Assembly (NCBI GenBank): GCA_023229845.1
Contig: JALNYK010000012.1
Coordinates: 1 to 64,000, forward strand
Direction of reading: 5' to 3'
Origin: Gallionella sp.
Lineage (GTDB): Bacteria > Pseudomonadota > Gammaproteobacteria > Burkholderiales > Gallionellaceae
Length of the DNA: 64,000 nt
Both the position numbers and the translations under genes were made by a program. The notes beneath the pieces were generated by a model. The model made no database searches, was not told the origin of the DNA, and saw only the letters and a list, made by a program, of their open reading frames with translations. Shown here one piece after another: positions 51,635 through 60,400 of the stretch (positions within the stretch are counted from its first letter, which is position 1; the number at the start of each line of letters is the position of its first letter).

Positions 51635-52117
51635 TCAGTCGTCGTCGTCTTCCTCTTCTTCCCAGCGCTTGCCGCCCGGCATGCGGACGTCGTGTTCGGA
51701 GTAACCGCGTGCGACGTTCTTGTGGCAGGCCGAGCAGTTGGATTTGCTCTTCACCTCGGGATGCACCCATTCCTTTGGCGAGACCGAGCGGTGTTCGCGC
51801 TTGAACCAAGGCGTGTCGCTGATGCGCAGGCTGGTGGCACTATGACGTTCTCCGCTGCCGGCATTCTTTTTCATAAATTCGAGGATGTCCTTGTTGTCCC
51901 TGGCATCCAGTTCCGCATTTGCGCCGAAATGCTTGTTCAGCCCTCCCATCAGTTTCTGCCAGTCGTTGGCCGTCAGCAGCTTCGGTGGGTAGACGATGTG
52001 GCAGCTGCCGCATTCTTCTTTCCACTTGGCGTTCTCGGGGACCGCCATCTTACCGCCATCCGCATAGGCGACATTCATGCCCAACGCCAGCAACAACAAT
52101 ACCATTAAGCGTTTCAT
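51635..52117 (-). CDS. Diheme cytochrome c (DHC type)
   Basis: 160 residues with a signal peptide (MKRLMVLLLLALGMNVAYA). Two heme-binding CxxCH motifs: ECGSCHIVYPPKLL near the start and NCSACHKNVARGYSEHDVRM near the end. The tail is strongly acidic (EEEEDDDD). It fits the diheme cytochrome c DHC, known in Rhodobacter and relatives as the redox partner of the oxygen-binding SHP cytochrome. The start overlaps the upstream DUF1924 gene by 4 bp (ATGA), so the two are translationally coupled. A cytochrome b gene that usually completes this operon is not present next to it. Confidence 0.82.
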   Translation of the reverse strand: MKRLMVLLLLALGMNVAYADGGKMAVPENAKWKEECGSCHIVYPPKLLTANDWQKLMGGLNKHFGANAELDARDNKDILEFMKKNAGSGERHSATSLRISDTPWFKREHRSVSPKEWVHPEVKSKSNCSACHKNVARGYSEHDVRMPGGKRWEEEEDDDD

Positions 52118-52524
52118 GCCTTGCCACCTTCAATGGCGAACTGGATGAAGTCGGCCTTTTCGGCCGGGGTGCATTCGCGGCCGACCACTTCGTTGCAGTT
52201 GCGCTTGAGCCACTTCTCGACCTTCTTGGTAGTGGTGAAGCGTTCTGGGTTGGCGGCAGGGGCGAGTGGTTCGATGACCTTGCCGGTGATGACGTGCTTG
52301 CCGGACGAATTCAGGTCTTTGGTGTGGCAGCTGGCGCAGCTCGGCATGTCTTTGGAAACGCCGAACTCCTTGGTGAAGAAGCTCTTGCCGCGTGCGGCGG
52401 AGGGCTTGAATCCGGCACCGGCTTCGGTGGTGTATTTGGCGACGAAGTCTTTCGGCGTCTCCGCCAGAGCCTGTGCCGAGCCTGTCAGCAATAACAGGGC
52501 GAGGGCGATTTTCTTTGCAGTCAT
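52114..52524 (-). CDS. Monoheme cytochrome c, SHP-like (DUF1924)
   Basis: 136 residues with a signal peptide (KKIALALLLLTGSAQALAE). One heme site, MPSCASCHTKDLNSSGKHV, is preceded by ARGKSFFTKEFG, the DUF1924/SHP pattern; two more Cys residues later (RNCNEVVGREC) could form a disulfide. SHP binds oxygen or NO at a heme whose distal ligand is an Asn. It is the first gene of the pair, and electrons would pass between it and the diheme cytochrome encoded downstream. Confidence 0.82.
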   Translation of the reverse strand: MTAKKIALALLLLTGSAQALAETPKDFVAKYTTEAGAGFKPSAARGKSFFTKEFGVSKDMPSCASCHTKDLNSSGKHVITGKVIEPLAPAANPERFTTTKKVEKWLKRNCNEVVGRECTPAEKADFIQFAIEGGKA

Positions 52525-52579
52525 AATGCTTCCTTCGGTTAACGAATGTTTGTGGGTAAATTCTGTTTGCGAAATAGTT

Positions 52580-53485
52580 TTAAGCAGGTCGATCCAGCGG
52601 CTCGTCCGACAGCGACACCGGGTCTTCCAGCGGTTCCAGATGGGTCGTCACATGGGAATAGGGCACAACGGCGCGGATGTCAGCCTCGATGCGTTCCATC
52701 CAGTCGTGACCTTGCTGCACCGTCCATGCGCCGGGCACCAGCACATGCAGCGTGACGAAGGCGCGCATGCCGGCCTGGCGGGTGCGCAGCGCATGGTAGT
52801 CCAGCCCCTGTGCGCGATAGCCTTCCAGCACGGTTTCGATCGAGCGGATATGCTCTTCGGGAATCGCGGCATCCATCAGGCCAGAGGCGGAGCGTTGTAG
52901 CAACTGCCAGCCGGTCCAGACGATGTTGGCGGCCACCAGCAATGCGATGACCGGGTCCAGCCAGAGCCAGCCTGTCAGCCATACCAGCCCGACGCCGGTT
53001 ATCACGCCCGCCGATGTCCACACGTCGGTGAGCAGATGATGCGCATCCGCCTCCAGCGTGATCGAGTTATGTTTTTTTCCCACCGCCATCAGCGTGCGGG
53101 CGGTGACGAGATTGATGATCGATGCCACCACCGAGACGGCCAGACCGATGCCGACCGATTCAATGGCCTGCGGATGGAGCAGGCGGTCGATGCCCGCATA
53201 GGCGATGCTGCCGGCGGCGACCAGGATCAGGAAGCCCTCGAACGCACTGGAGAAATATTCCGCCTTGCCGTGACCGTAGGCATGGTTCTCGTCCGCCGGG
53301 GTCATCGCCAGCGACAGCATCGCCAGCGCCATCAGCGCGCCGGCCAGATTGACGAAGGATTCGAGTGCATCGGACAGCAGGCCGACCGAACCGGTCATCC
53401 ACCAGGCCACGCCCTTGAGCAGGATGGTGGAGAGGGCGGCGGCGATGGAAAGATAGACGTAACGTTTGAGCGAGGCAGGCAGCAT
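52580..53485 (-). CDS. Cation diffusion facilitator (CDF) transporter
   Basis: 301 residues, six membrane helices and a C-terminal cytosolic ferredoxin-like domain. CDF signatures: GSVGLLSDALESFVNLAGAL (metal site in helix 2), HAYGHGKAEYFSSAFEGFLI, and ADAHHLLTDVWTSAGVITG with the HxxxD site in helix 5. It exports divalent metal such as Zn2+ or Fe2+ against protons; in this type the exact metal is uncertain. The C-terminus is intact (ALRTRQAGMRAFVTLHVLVP). It stands apart from the cytochrome pair by about 55 bp, so it may share a transcript with it. Confidence 0.9.
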   Translation of the reverse strand: MLPASLKRYVYLSIAAALSTILLKGVAWWMTGSVGLLSDALESFVNLAGALMALAMLSLAMTPADENHAYGHGKAEYFSSAFEGFLILVAAGSIAYAGIDRLLHPQAIESVGIGLAVSVVASIINLVTARTLMAVGKKHNSITLEADAHHLLTDVWTSAGVITGVGLVWLTGWLWLDPVIALLVAANIVWTGWQLLQRSASGLMDAAIPEEHIRSIETVLEGYRAQGLDYHALRTRQAGMRAFVTLHVLVPGAWTVQQGHDWMERIEADIRAVVPYSHVTTHLEPLEDPVSLSDEPLDRPA

Positions 53486-53671
53486 GGTCGATGTTTTTAT
53501 TGGTCAATGGTTGGTTGCGGTGACACGGTATTCTGCATCATCCAACGGTATATCGAAACCCGACGAGAGACCGAGGGCGGCGACGCGAGTTCATTGCAGT
53601 CACAATTTTTTACATATTGCGAACGCCTGCGGCAGAAATCGGGGCTGCGGCTCGACTGGTAGAATGAGGCC

Positions 53672-54229
53672 ATGCGCAAATTCTTTCGCCAATTCCATGC
53701 CCGATCCGAGGCGATCAGGCAGCATCGCTGGCTCAAGCCGTTCGCCGGCTGGTTGCACCATCCCAACCTCTGGCATTTTCATCGCCGTTCGGTGTCGGGC
53801 GGCGTGGCGGTAGGGCTGTTATGCGGGCTGGTTCCCGGGCCGTTTCAGGTGATTTCGGCGGTGCTGCTTGCCGTGTTGCTGCGCGTCAACTTGCCGCTGG
53901 CGGCGATCGTCACCGCCTACACCAATCCTTTCACCATCGTGCCGTTGTATTTGCTGGCGTACGAACTGGGACGTCTGGTGCTCGGCGCGTCCAACGGCAT
54001 GTCTGTCGAGCCGCCCCCGTTTCCGGAGATGCAGTGGGACAACTGGGCCGGCGCGCTGTGGGAATGGCTGACCGCACTCGGTCAACCGCTGCTGCTCGGC
54101 TTGCCGTTGCTTGCACTGAGTCTGTCCATAGCCGGTTATCTGCTGGTGCGCGTAGTGTGGCGTATCGCGGTGGTACTGCGCTGGAATGCCAGAAAAAGGC
54201 ATCGCACAAAAAAAAGCCCCCGGCAGTAA
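53672..54229 (+). CDS. DUF2062 membrane protein
   Basis: 185 residues with three or four helices. The family core is recognisable: HPNLWHFHRRSVSGGVAVGL, LCGLVPGPFQVISAVLLAVL and AYTNPFTIVPLYLLAYELG. DUF2062 proteins often lie near lolCDE or comEC in betaproteobacteria, as here beside lolDC, but their function is not known. The 187 bp between this gene and the divergent CDF gene should hold both promoters; I see no clear operator there. Confidence 0.85.
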   Translation: MRKFFRQFHARSEAIRQHRWLKPFAGWLHHPNLWHFHRRSVSGGVAVGLLCGLVPGPFQVISAVLLAVLLRVNLPLAAIVTAYTNPFTIVPLYLLAYELGRLVLGASNGMSVEPPPFPEMQWDNWAGALWEWLTALGQPLLLGLPLLALSLSIAGYLLVRVVWRIAVVLRWNARKRHRTKKSPRQ

Positions 54230-54244
54230 GAGGGGGCCGGGGGC
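54208..54244 (-). terminator. Terminator of the lolCD operon
   Basis: On the minus strand the stem GCCCCCGG / CCGGGGGC is followed by eight T residues. It overlaps the 3' end of the DUF2062 gene. A second small hairpin (GTCTTAAC / GTTAAGAC, 54248-54266) lies just before it. Confidence 0.75.
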
Positions 54245-54395
54245 AATGTCTTAACTTGGTTAAGACCACGCTCAGGGAGGAGAAACGTGTGAGACGCATA
54301 GTGCATCTTCCCCACGGCCATGAATATCAGCAGATTCCTAAAATTCCCTAGGAAAACAGAACCCGGCGGTACATGGTTTGCCTATGTGGAGTTTC

Positions 54396-55085
54396 TTATG
54401 CTCCCTGGATTTCCTGCAACGCGCCATCGACCAGACGCAGTCTGCGTTGCATGCGTCCGGCCAGTTCGAGGTCGTGAGTGACGACGATGAAGCTGGTGTT
54501 GAACTGTTCGTTGAGCTGCTGCATCAGCTCGAACAGCGCTTCTGCGCTGTTGCGGTCCAGGTTGCCGGTCGGCTCATCAGCCAGCACGCAGGCCGGTTCG
54601 GTGACCAGCGCGCGCGCCACCGCAGTGCGCTGGCGTTCGCCGCCGGACAGCTCGGACGGCAGATGGTCGAGGCGGTGCGCCAGTCCGACGCGTTCCAGCA
54701 TCGCGGCGGCGCGCGGTGCGGCCTCGATGCGCTGCATGCCGCGGATCAGCAGCGGCATCGCGACGTTCTCCAGCGCGGTGAATTCCGGCAGCAGGTGATG
54801 GAACTGGTAGACGAAGCCCAGCGAGCGATTGCGCAAGTCGCCACGCTGTGTCTCGTTCATCTTCTGCACATTTTGCCCGAGGATCTCGACGCTGCCGCCG
54901 CTGGCGTTATCCAGCCCGCCGAGCAGATGCAGCAGCGTGCTCTTGCCGGAGCCGGAAGCGCCGACGATCGCCAGCCGCTCGCCGCGCGCCACATCGAGAT
55001 CGACGCCGCGCAGCACCGGCACATCCTGTTTGCCGATGGTGAAGGTCTTGCTCAGGCCGCGGCAGGAAATGATCAGGTTACTCAT
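54396..55085 (-). CDS. lolD: Lipoprotein-releasing ABC transporter ATP-binding protein LolD
   Basis: 229 residues. Complete ABC motifs: Walker A IVGASGSGKSTLLHLLGGLD, Q-loop FVYQFHHLLPEFTALENVAM, signature LSGGERQRTAVARALV, Walker B CVLADEPTGNLDRN and the H-loop VVTHDLELAG. With LolC/E it extracts outer-membrane lipoproteins from the inner membrane and passes them to LolA. Its start overlaps the lolC stop by 8 bp. Confidence 0.94.
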   Translation of the reverse strand: MSNLIISCRGLSKTFTIGKQDVPVLRGVDLDVARGERLAIVGASGSGKSTLLHLLGGLDNASGGSVEILGQNVQKMNETQRGDLRNRSLGFVYQFHHLLPEFTALENVAMPLLIRGMQRIEAAPRAAAMLERVGLAHRLDHLPSELSGGERQRTAVARALVTEPACVLADEPTGNLDRNSAEALFELMQQLNEQFNTSFIVVTHDLELAGRMQRRLRLVDGALQEIQGA

Positions 55086-56322
55086 AGCGCAACGCCTCCG
55101 CCGGTTGGGTCTTCGACGCGCGGTAACTCGGGTACAGCGTCGCCAGCAGGCTGATCAGGAACGACATCGCCGCGATCAGCGCGACCTCGGCATAGCGCAG
55201 GTCGGACGGCAGTTCGGTGATGTAGTACACATCCTTCGCGAGGAACTGCACGCCCAGCGATTGTTCGATGAAGGGAATCACCACGTCGAGATTCAGCGCC
55301 AGCGCGATGCCGCCCAAGCAGCCCGTCAGCGTGCCGATCACGCCGATCACCACGCCCTGCACGATGAATATTTTCATGATGCTGCGCGGCGACGCGCCCA
55401 GCGTGCGCAGGATCGCGATGTCCGCCTGCTTGTCGGTCACCGCCATCACCAGCGTCGAGACGATGTTGAACGCGGCGACCGCGACGATCAGCGACAGGAT
55501 GATAAACATCATGCGCTTCTCCATTTGCACCGCCTTGAAATAGTTGCTGTTCTGGTGCGTCCAGTCGTTCGCGTACAGCTCCGGCGGCAACTCGCTTTGC
55601 AACTCCTGTGCGACGCGCGGCGCGAGATCGATGTCGCGCAGTTTGCTGCTGATGCCGGTCACCGCGTCGCCCAGCAGGAACAGCTTCTGCGCATCGTTCA
55701 TCTGGATCAGCGCGAGGCTGCTGTCGTAGGGCGCCATGCCGATCTCGAAAATGCCGGCCACGCGGAACTGCTTCAGGCGCGGCATCATCCCGGCCGGCGT
55801 GATCTGCCCCTGGGGGGCGATCAGCATTACCTTCTCGCCCATCTTCACGCCGAGCGCGCGCGCCAGGTCGGAACCGAGCACGATATTGAACTCGCCCTCG
55901 CGCAAGTCTTCCAGCGCGCCAACCTTGATCTTGCTCGACAACTCCGTGATCGCCGTCTCGCGCGCCGGATCGATACCGCGCACCATTACCCCCTGCACGC
56001 TCTGCCCGAACGACAGCATGCCCTGACCGGAGACATAAGGCGCGGCGGCGGCCACCTGCGGATGTCGCGCGACCCGGTCAAGAACGACAGGCCAGTCGTA
56101 CATCCGCCCGCCGTCCGCGACCACTTCGAGATGCGGCGACGCACCCAGCATGCGTTCGCGTATCTCCTTCTGGAACCCGTTCATCACCGACAGCACCACG
56201 ATCAGCGCCATCACCCCCAGCCCCATGCCCAGCATCGAGATCAGCGAAATGAACGAAATGAAATGATTGCGGCGCTTGGCGCGGGTGTAACGCAGGCCGA
56301 TGAAAAGTTCGTATGGTTGCAA
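55078..56322 (-). CDS. lolC: Lipoprotein-releasing system permease LolC/LolE
   Basis: 414 residues if translation begins at the TTG at 56322, where family members begin (LQPYELFIGLRYTRAKRRNH); an ATG at 56385 in frame would add 21 residues of low similarity. The typical features are FISFISLISMLGMGLGVMAL as helix 1, the large periplasmic domain with PYVSGQGMLSFGQSVQGVMV, and three C-terminal helices ending LATLYPSYRASKTQPAEALR. Only one permease gene is present beside lolD, so the transporter is probably a LolC-type (LolF) homodimer rather than LolC/LolE. Confidence 0.9.
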   Translation of the reverse strand: MQPYELFIGLRYTRAKRRNHFISFISLISMLGMGLGVMALIVVLSVMNGFQKEIRERMLGASPHLEVVADGGRMYDWPVVLDRVARHPQVAAAAPYVSGQGMLSFGQSVQGVMVRGIDPARETAITELSSKIKVGALEDLREGEFNIVLGSDLARALGVKMGEKVMLIAPQGQITPAGMMPRLKQFRVAGIFEIGMAPYDSSLALIQMNDAQKLFLLGDAVTGISSKLRDIDLAPRVAQELQSELPPELYANDWTHQNSNYFKAVQMEKRMMFIILSLIVAVAAFNIVSTLVMAVTDKQADIAILRTLGASPRSIMKIFIVQGVVIGVIGTLTGCLGGIALALNLDVVIPFIEQSLGVQFLAKDVYYITELPSDLRYAEVALIAAMSFLISLLATLYPSYRASKTQPAEALRYE

Positions 56323-56449
56323 GGTGAATAAAAGATGAATGCCGAAAACGGGCGTAAGTGTGCCACAAGGCAGCGGGCGAGGCATCCTTTTGCCTAACCT
56401 CGCGTAGCGAGAACGGCGGAGGCGGGCAGGGAGTGTCCGTGCCGAACTT

Positions 56450-56542
56450 GTAGGGGCGCGATTCATCGCGCCCTGAAATGCCGACAAATAGCACTTGCAT
56501 CGAAGTTCAGACACCCCCGTAGGGGCACGGCGCGCCGTGCCC
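56450..56542. repeat. Two GTAGGGGCxCG palindromes upstream of lolC
   Basis: 56450-56473 (GTAGGGGCGCGATTC then ATCGCGCCC) is a copy of the arm at 32812, and 56519-56542 is a variant (GTAGGGGCACGGCGC then GCCGTGCCC). The region 56323-56629 has no gene; it holds these repeats, the first relic CRISPR repeat and the lolC promoter. Confidence 0.75.
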
Positions 56543-56554
56543 ATCGGATTACAG

Positions 56555-56663
56555 ATTTCAATCATCATCTGCACGGGAGTGCAGACGTTATGCGGTGCCG
56601 AAGTTCTGACCACAAACCTTGCCGCTGTTTCAATCCTCTTCGGGCGCGAAGGGAAACTCTATA
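56555..56663. repeat. Two relic CRISPR-like repeats one array period apart
   Basis: 56555-56591 matches the array repeat at 25 of 37 positions: it starts ATTTCAATC and has the hairpin CTGCAC-GGGA-GTGCAG in place of CTCGCAC-CGGA-GTGCGAG, i.e. paired changes. Exactly 72 bp later, at 56627, GTTTCAATCCTC repeats the first 12 bases of the unit exactly and is followed by a different small hairpin (CTTCG-GGCG-CGAAG). The spacing equals the array period of 71-72 bp. Confidence 0.5.
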
Positions 56664-56857
56664 TTCCAGGCCGGCGCGTCGGCTTCGATCCCCACGGGAT
56701 TCAGGGAATGTTCTTCCGCGTCCAACTGGTTCGTCAGCATGAAGCAACCTGCCGCGTCCGTGAACGTCGCATCCAGCAGCTTGAACAGGATGTAGCGAAA
56801 TCTATCAATGCAGCAATGAAGTATCGCCGTCTGGTCAGCAACGAGGCGCGGCAGGGG
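56630..56857 (-). pseudogene. Orphan coding remnant without a start codon
   Basis: A frame of 75 codons is open between a TAA at 56858 and a TGA at 56630. It has clear coding bias and ends LDAEEHSLNPVGIEADA, PAWNIEFPFAPEED. No ATG, GTG or TTG stands in a reasonable place; the only Met is in the middle (GCFMLTNQLD). It looks like the 3' part of a gene whose 5' end was lost. Family not recognised. Confidence 0.45.
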
Positions 56858-56880
56858 TTAATGCTGGAGTGGATCGCGGG

Positions 56881-57168
56881 TTATGGGTATTGCTGCAATT
56901 GATGCAGCACGTTCAGGATCGTGACATTGTGCGCGGTCAGCTTGTAAATCAGGGTGTAAGGATACTTCGGCAATACTAGCTCCCGCGTCTTCTCGACGCT
57001 TCCGGGGCGCCCCAATTCTGGGTTTAGCTCCAGTCGCTAGGCGCACCGGAAAATCGCTTCCGCCACCTTGTCCGCAGCCGCTTCGTTGCGCTCGGAAATG
57101 TAAGCCTCGATGTCGGCGACATCGAGAATGGCATCGGCTGAAAACTCAAGCTGCTTTTTTGCGCGCAT
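56881..57168 (-). pseudogene. ParE/RelE-type toxin gene interrupted by an amber codon
   Basis: The ATG at 57168 opens MRAKKQLEFSADAILDVADI, the N-terminus of a ParE/RelE toxin. After 43 codons comes TAG (57037-57039), and the same frame then continues without shift for 51 codons (RLELNPELGRPGSVEKTREL, VLPKYPYTLIYKLTAHNV, TILNVLHQLQQYP) to TAA at 56881. Total length 95 codons is exactly the family norm, and the stop falls where toxins have an Ala-Glu-Arg-Leu helix, so a single G-to-T or C-to-T change explains it. The toxin start overlaps the antitoxin end by 23 bp. The protein is probably inactive unless the amber is suppressed. Confidence 0.85.
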
Positions 57169-57391
57169 TCCTCGCCTTCGCCAGTTGCGTCCAGAATTCC
57201 TCCTTGCCGAATACTTTGCCCGCTTTCGCGCTTTCAATGCTGGCGCGCACTTTTTTGGCCTTCCACTCTTCGTAGTCCAGACGGTCGTTGATGGCTTGTT
57301 TGGCCAAGGCTTCCGGTGTGCGCCGCGAGGATGCGGCTATTTTCTCCAGTCGCTCGATGACGGATTGCGGCAGGTTGATGGTGGTTGTCAT
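57146..57391 (-). CDS. Ribbon-helix-helix antitoxin of the broken toxin
   Basis: 81-codon gene, 80... residues about 81 including Met, starting at the ATG at 57391. The CopG-like RHH domain is at the N-terminus (MTTTINLPQSVIERLEKIAA), followed by RTPEALAKQAINDRLDYEEW and a C-terminal toxin-binding tail (GKVFGKEEFWTQLAKARNAR). It should bind its own promoter and neutralise the ParE-like toxin. It is intact although its toxin partner is interrupted. It lies 100 bp from the last (trailer) CRISPR repeat; a longer frame reading into that repeat has no support. Confidence 0.85.
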   Translation of the reverse strand: MTTTINLPQSVIERLEKIAASSRRTPEALAKQAINDRLDYEEWKAKKVRASIESAKAGKVFGKEEFWTQLAKARNARKKAA

Positions 57392-57491
57392 AGCGATGCC
57401 CTCCCGAGGCTTGTTACGAGCCGCCGATTCTACGCCAAACAATTGGCGAAGAAAATTCATCGGGCGATGCCGCCCGTGTTGCGGCGAGTGT

Positions 57492-60400
57492 GTTTCGATC
57501 TTCGCTCGCACCGGAGTGCGAGCGCTACCGGCCGGCTACATGCTGGAGCGGATGGTGCTGGAGTTTCAATCCTCGCTCGCACCGGAGTGCGAGCGCTACC
57601 GGTTGAACGGATAGCCGCTGTGCGGCGCCGAGTTGTTTCAATCCTCGCTCGCACCGGAGTGCGAGCGCTACGCGGTGTACCGGAGCCGTCCGGCTTCGCG
57701 ATGAGGTTTCAATCCTCGCTCGCACCGGAGTGCGAGCGCTACGCTTGGTTCGCACCGTGAGGCCGAGGCCGCGGATGTTTCAATCCTCGCTCGCACCGGA
57801 GTGCGAGCGCTACGCTTGGTTCGCACCGTGAGGCCGAGGCCGCGGATGTTTCAATCCTCGCTCGCACCGGAGTGCGAGCGCTACGCCGCGCCCGGCGTGG
57901 CGGCGTGGCCGCGATAGAGCGTTTCAATCCTCGCTCGCACCGGAGTGCGAGCGCTACCAGGGGCGGCGGGGGCTTATCGCACAGGAGAAAATGTTTCAAT
58001 CCTCGCTCGCACCGGAGTGCGAGCGCTACGTTGCGCAAATTGTCAGCGGGTACGGTTATGTATGTTTCAATCCTCGCTCGCACCGGAGTGCGAGCGCTAC
58101 TACCGCGAAACCAAAGCGGATTGGCTGTACAAGCAGTTTCAATCCTCGCTCGCACCGGAGTGCGAGCGCTACCCGGCGTCAAGGTCACGAATGCCGGCGC
58201 GCTGGAGTTTCAATCCTCGCTCGCACCGGAGTGCGAGCGCTACGTCCAGGCGGTGCAGATGCTCGGGTTATCTGTGTTGGTTTCAATCCTCGCTCGCACC
58301 GGAGTGCGAGCGCTACTTGGACGGCTTCGGGGCATACCGGCACTGCAACCCGTTTCAATCCTCGCTCGCACCGGAGTGCGAGCGCTACCTCTTATGGGCA
58401 TTGGTTCGACGGCGACAATAATCTGTTTCAATCCTCGCTCGCACCGGAGTGCGAGCGCTACAGCGGCTGCAACCCTGAAAGGATGACTTATGGATGTTTC
58501 AATCCTCGCTCGCACCGGAGTGCGAGCGCTACTTCCAAGCCCGTCGATCGCTGCCGAAATGAGGGTGTTTCAATCCTCGCTCGCACCGGAGTGCGAGCGC
58601 TACAGTGACAAGTTTGTCACGTGTCAATACCGTCAATGTTTCAATCCTCGCTCGCACCGGAGTGCGAGCGCTACCCAGCGCGCAAATCAGCGGCAGCAAT
58701 TCCACGGTGTTTCAATCCTCGCTCGCACCGGAGTGCGAGCGCTACTGCGGTCGGAGTTCGTGCGACGACGCGGGGCATCCGTTTCAATCCTCGCTCGCAC
58801 CGGAGTGCGAGCGCTACTTCCGCGTTGCAACATTGCCGGACGGAGGCACATGTTTCAATCCTCGCTCGCACCGGAGTGCGAGCGCTACGGGTGCCGCGGC
58901 GACGGATCGCACGGGCGATCAGGTTTCAATCCTCGCTCGCACCGGAGTGCGAGCGCTACGTGGGATTCACTTGTGCCACCCGTTAGAGATCATGTTTCAA
59001 TCCTCGCTCGCACCGGAGTGCGAGCGCTACGTAGCCGCCCGCGCTCAATAATGGCCGGTATCGTGTTTCAATCCTCGCTCGCACCGGAGTGCGAGCGCTA
59101 CCTGGAGCGGCTGATTGTCGAAACGTCACATTATGCGTTTCAATCCTCGCTCGCACCGGAGTGCGAGCGCTACACGGCGCAGCAATCCTGCTGAATACCA
59201 ATCAGGTGTTTCAATCCTCGCTCGCACCGGAGTGCGAGCGCTACCGCACCACGGCTGAAAACTAAGACCAGTTGTATGCGTTTCAATCCTCGCTCGCACC
59301 GGAGTGCGAGCGCTACATTGGTCGTATCACCTGCACCTCGCCGTGCGAGGGTTTCAATCCTCGCTCGCACCGGAGTGCGAGCGCTACCTATCAGCCGCAG
59401 CCAATACACGTTCAATCGCGTGTTTCAATCCTCGCTCGCACCGGAGTGCGAGCGCTACTTCCTGCAAGGTGGTGTTTGCTTCGCGACTTACGACGTTTCA
59501 ATCCTCGCTCGCACCGGAGTGCGAGCGCTACGCGACCGCTGGGGGATTTATGCAAAAGTCTGTTGGTTTCAATCCTCGCTCGCACCGGAGTGCGAGCGCT
59601 ACGGTATATCGGCCTCGTTGCGGCGCACCATTTGACGTTTCAATCCTCGCTCGCACCGGAGTGCGAGCGCTACCTATCACCAGGGTCGATTGCATACATG
59701 CAATAGCCGGTTTCAATCCTCGCTCGCACCGGAGTGCGAGCGCTACCATTCCGGGTACTGGTAAAAAATCATGGCGCGCGTTTCAATCCTCGCTCGCACC
59801 GGAGTGCGAGCGCTACCGCCATCATCTTGGAAGATCGCGCAGTTCAAAGTGTTTCAATCCTCGCTCGCACCGGAGTGCGAGCGCTACTTCCTTTCTGATT
59901 TTGTCGGCAACCTTCCAGCCGGTTTCAATCCTCGCTCGCACCGGAGTGCGAGCGCTACATGATATTGGGCATGGCTTGATCCAGTTTAGTGTGTTTCAAT
60001 CCTCGCTCGCACCGGAGTGCGAGCGCTACACTCGACCTTCAAGGTCTCCGACATCAACGGCACGTTTCAATCCTCGCTCGCACCGGAGTGCGAGCGCTAC
60101 GCCAGTATGTTCGAGCTGGATAGGCCAGACGTGAGTTTCAATCCTCGCTCGCACCGGAGTGCGAGCGCTACGGTCAATCGTTTAACCGGCGAAGTTCAGC
60201 TATCAGGTTTCAATCCTCGCTCGCACCGGAGTGCGAGCGCTACCCTGCGAGAAGGGCGGCGTAATGCGCACTCTCTGGTTTCAATCCTCGCTCGCACCGG
60301 AGTGCGAGCGCTACTCGGGAATAAACAGGCTCCCTTGCGCTTTGTGCTGCTCGTTTCAATCCTCGCTCGCACCGGAGTGCGAGCGCTACAAAAATGGTAA

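Noticed and set aside
56495..56902. 135-codon plus-strand frame beside the broken toxin
   Set aside because: Crosses repeat elements; the minus strand of the same bases shows better coding character.
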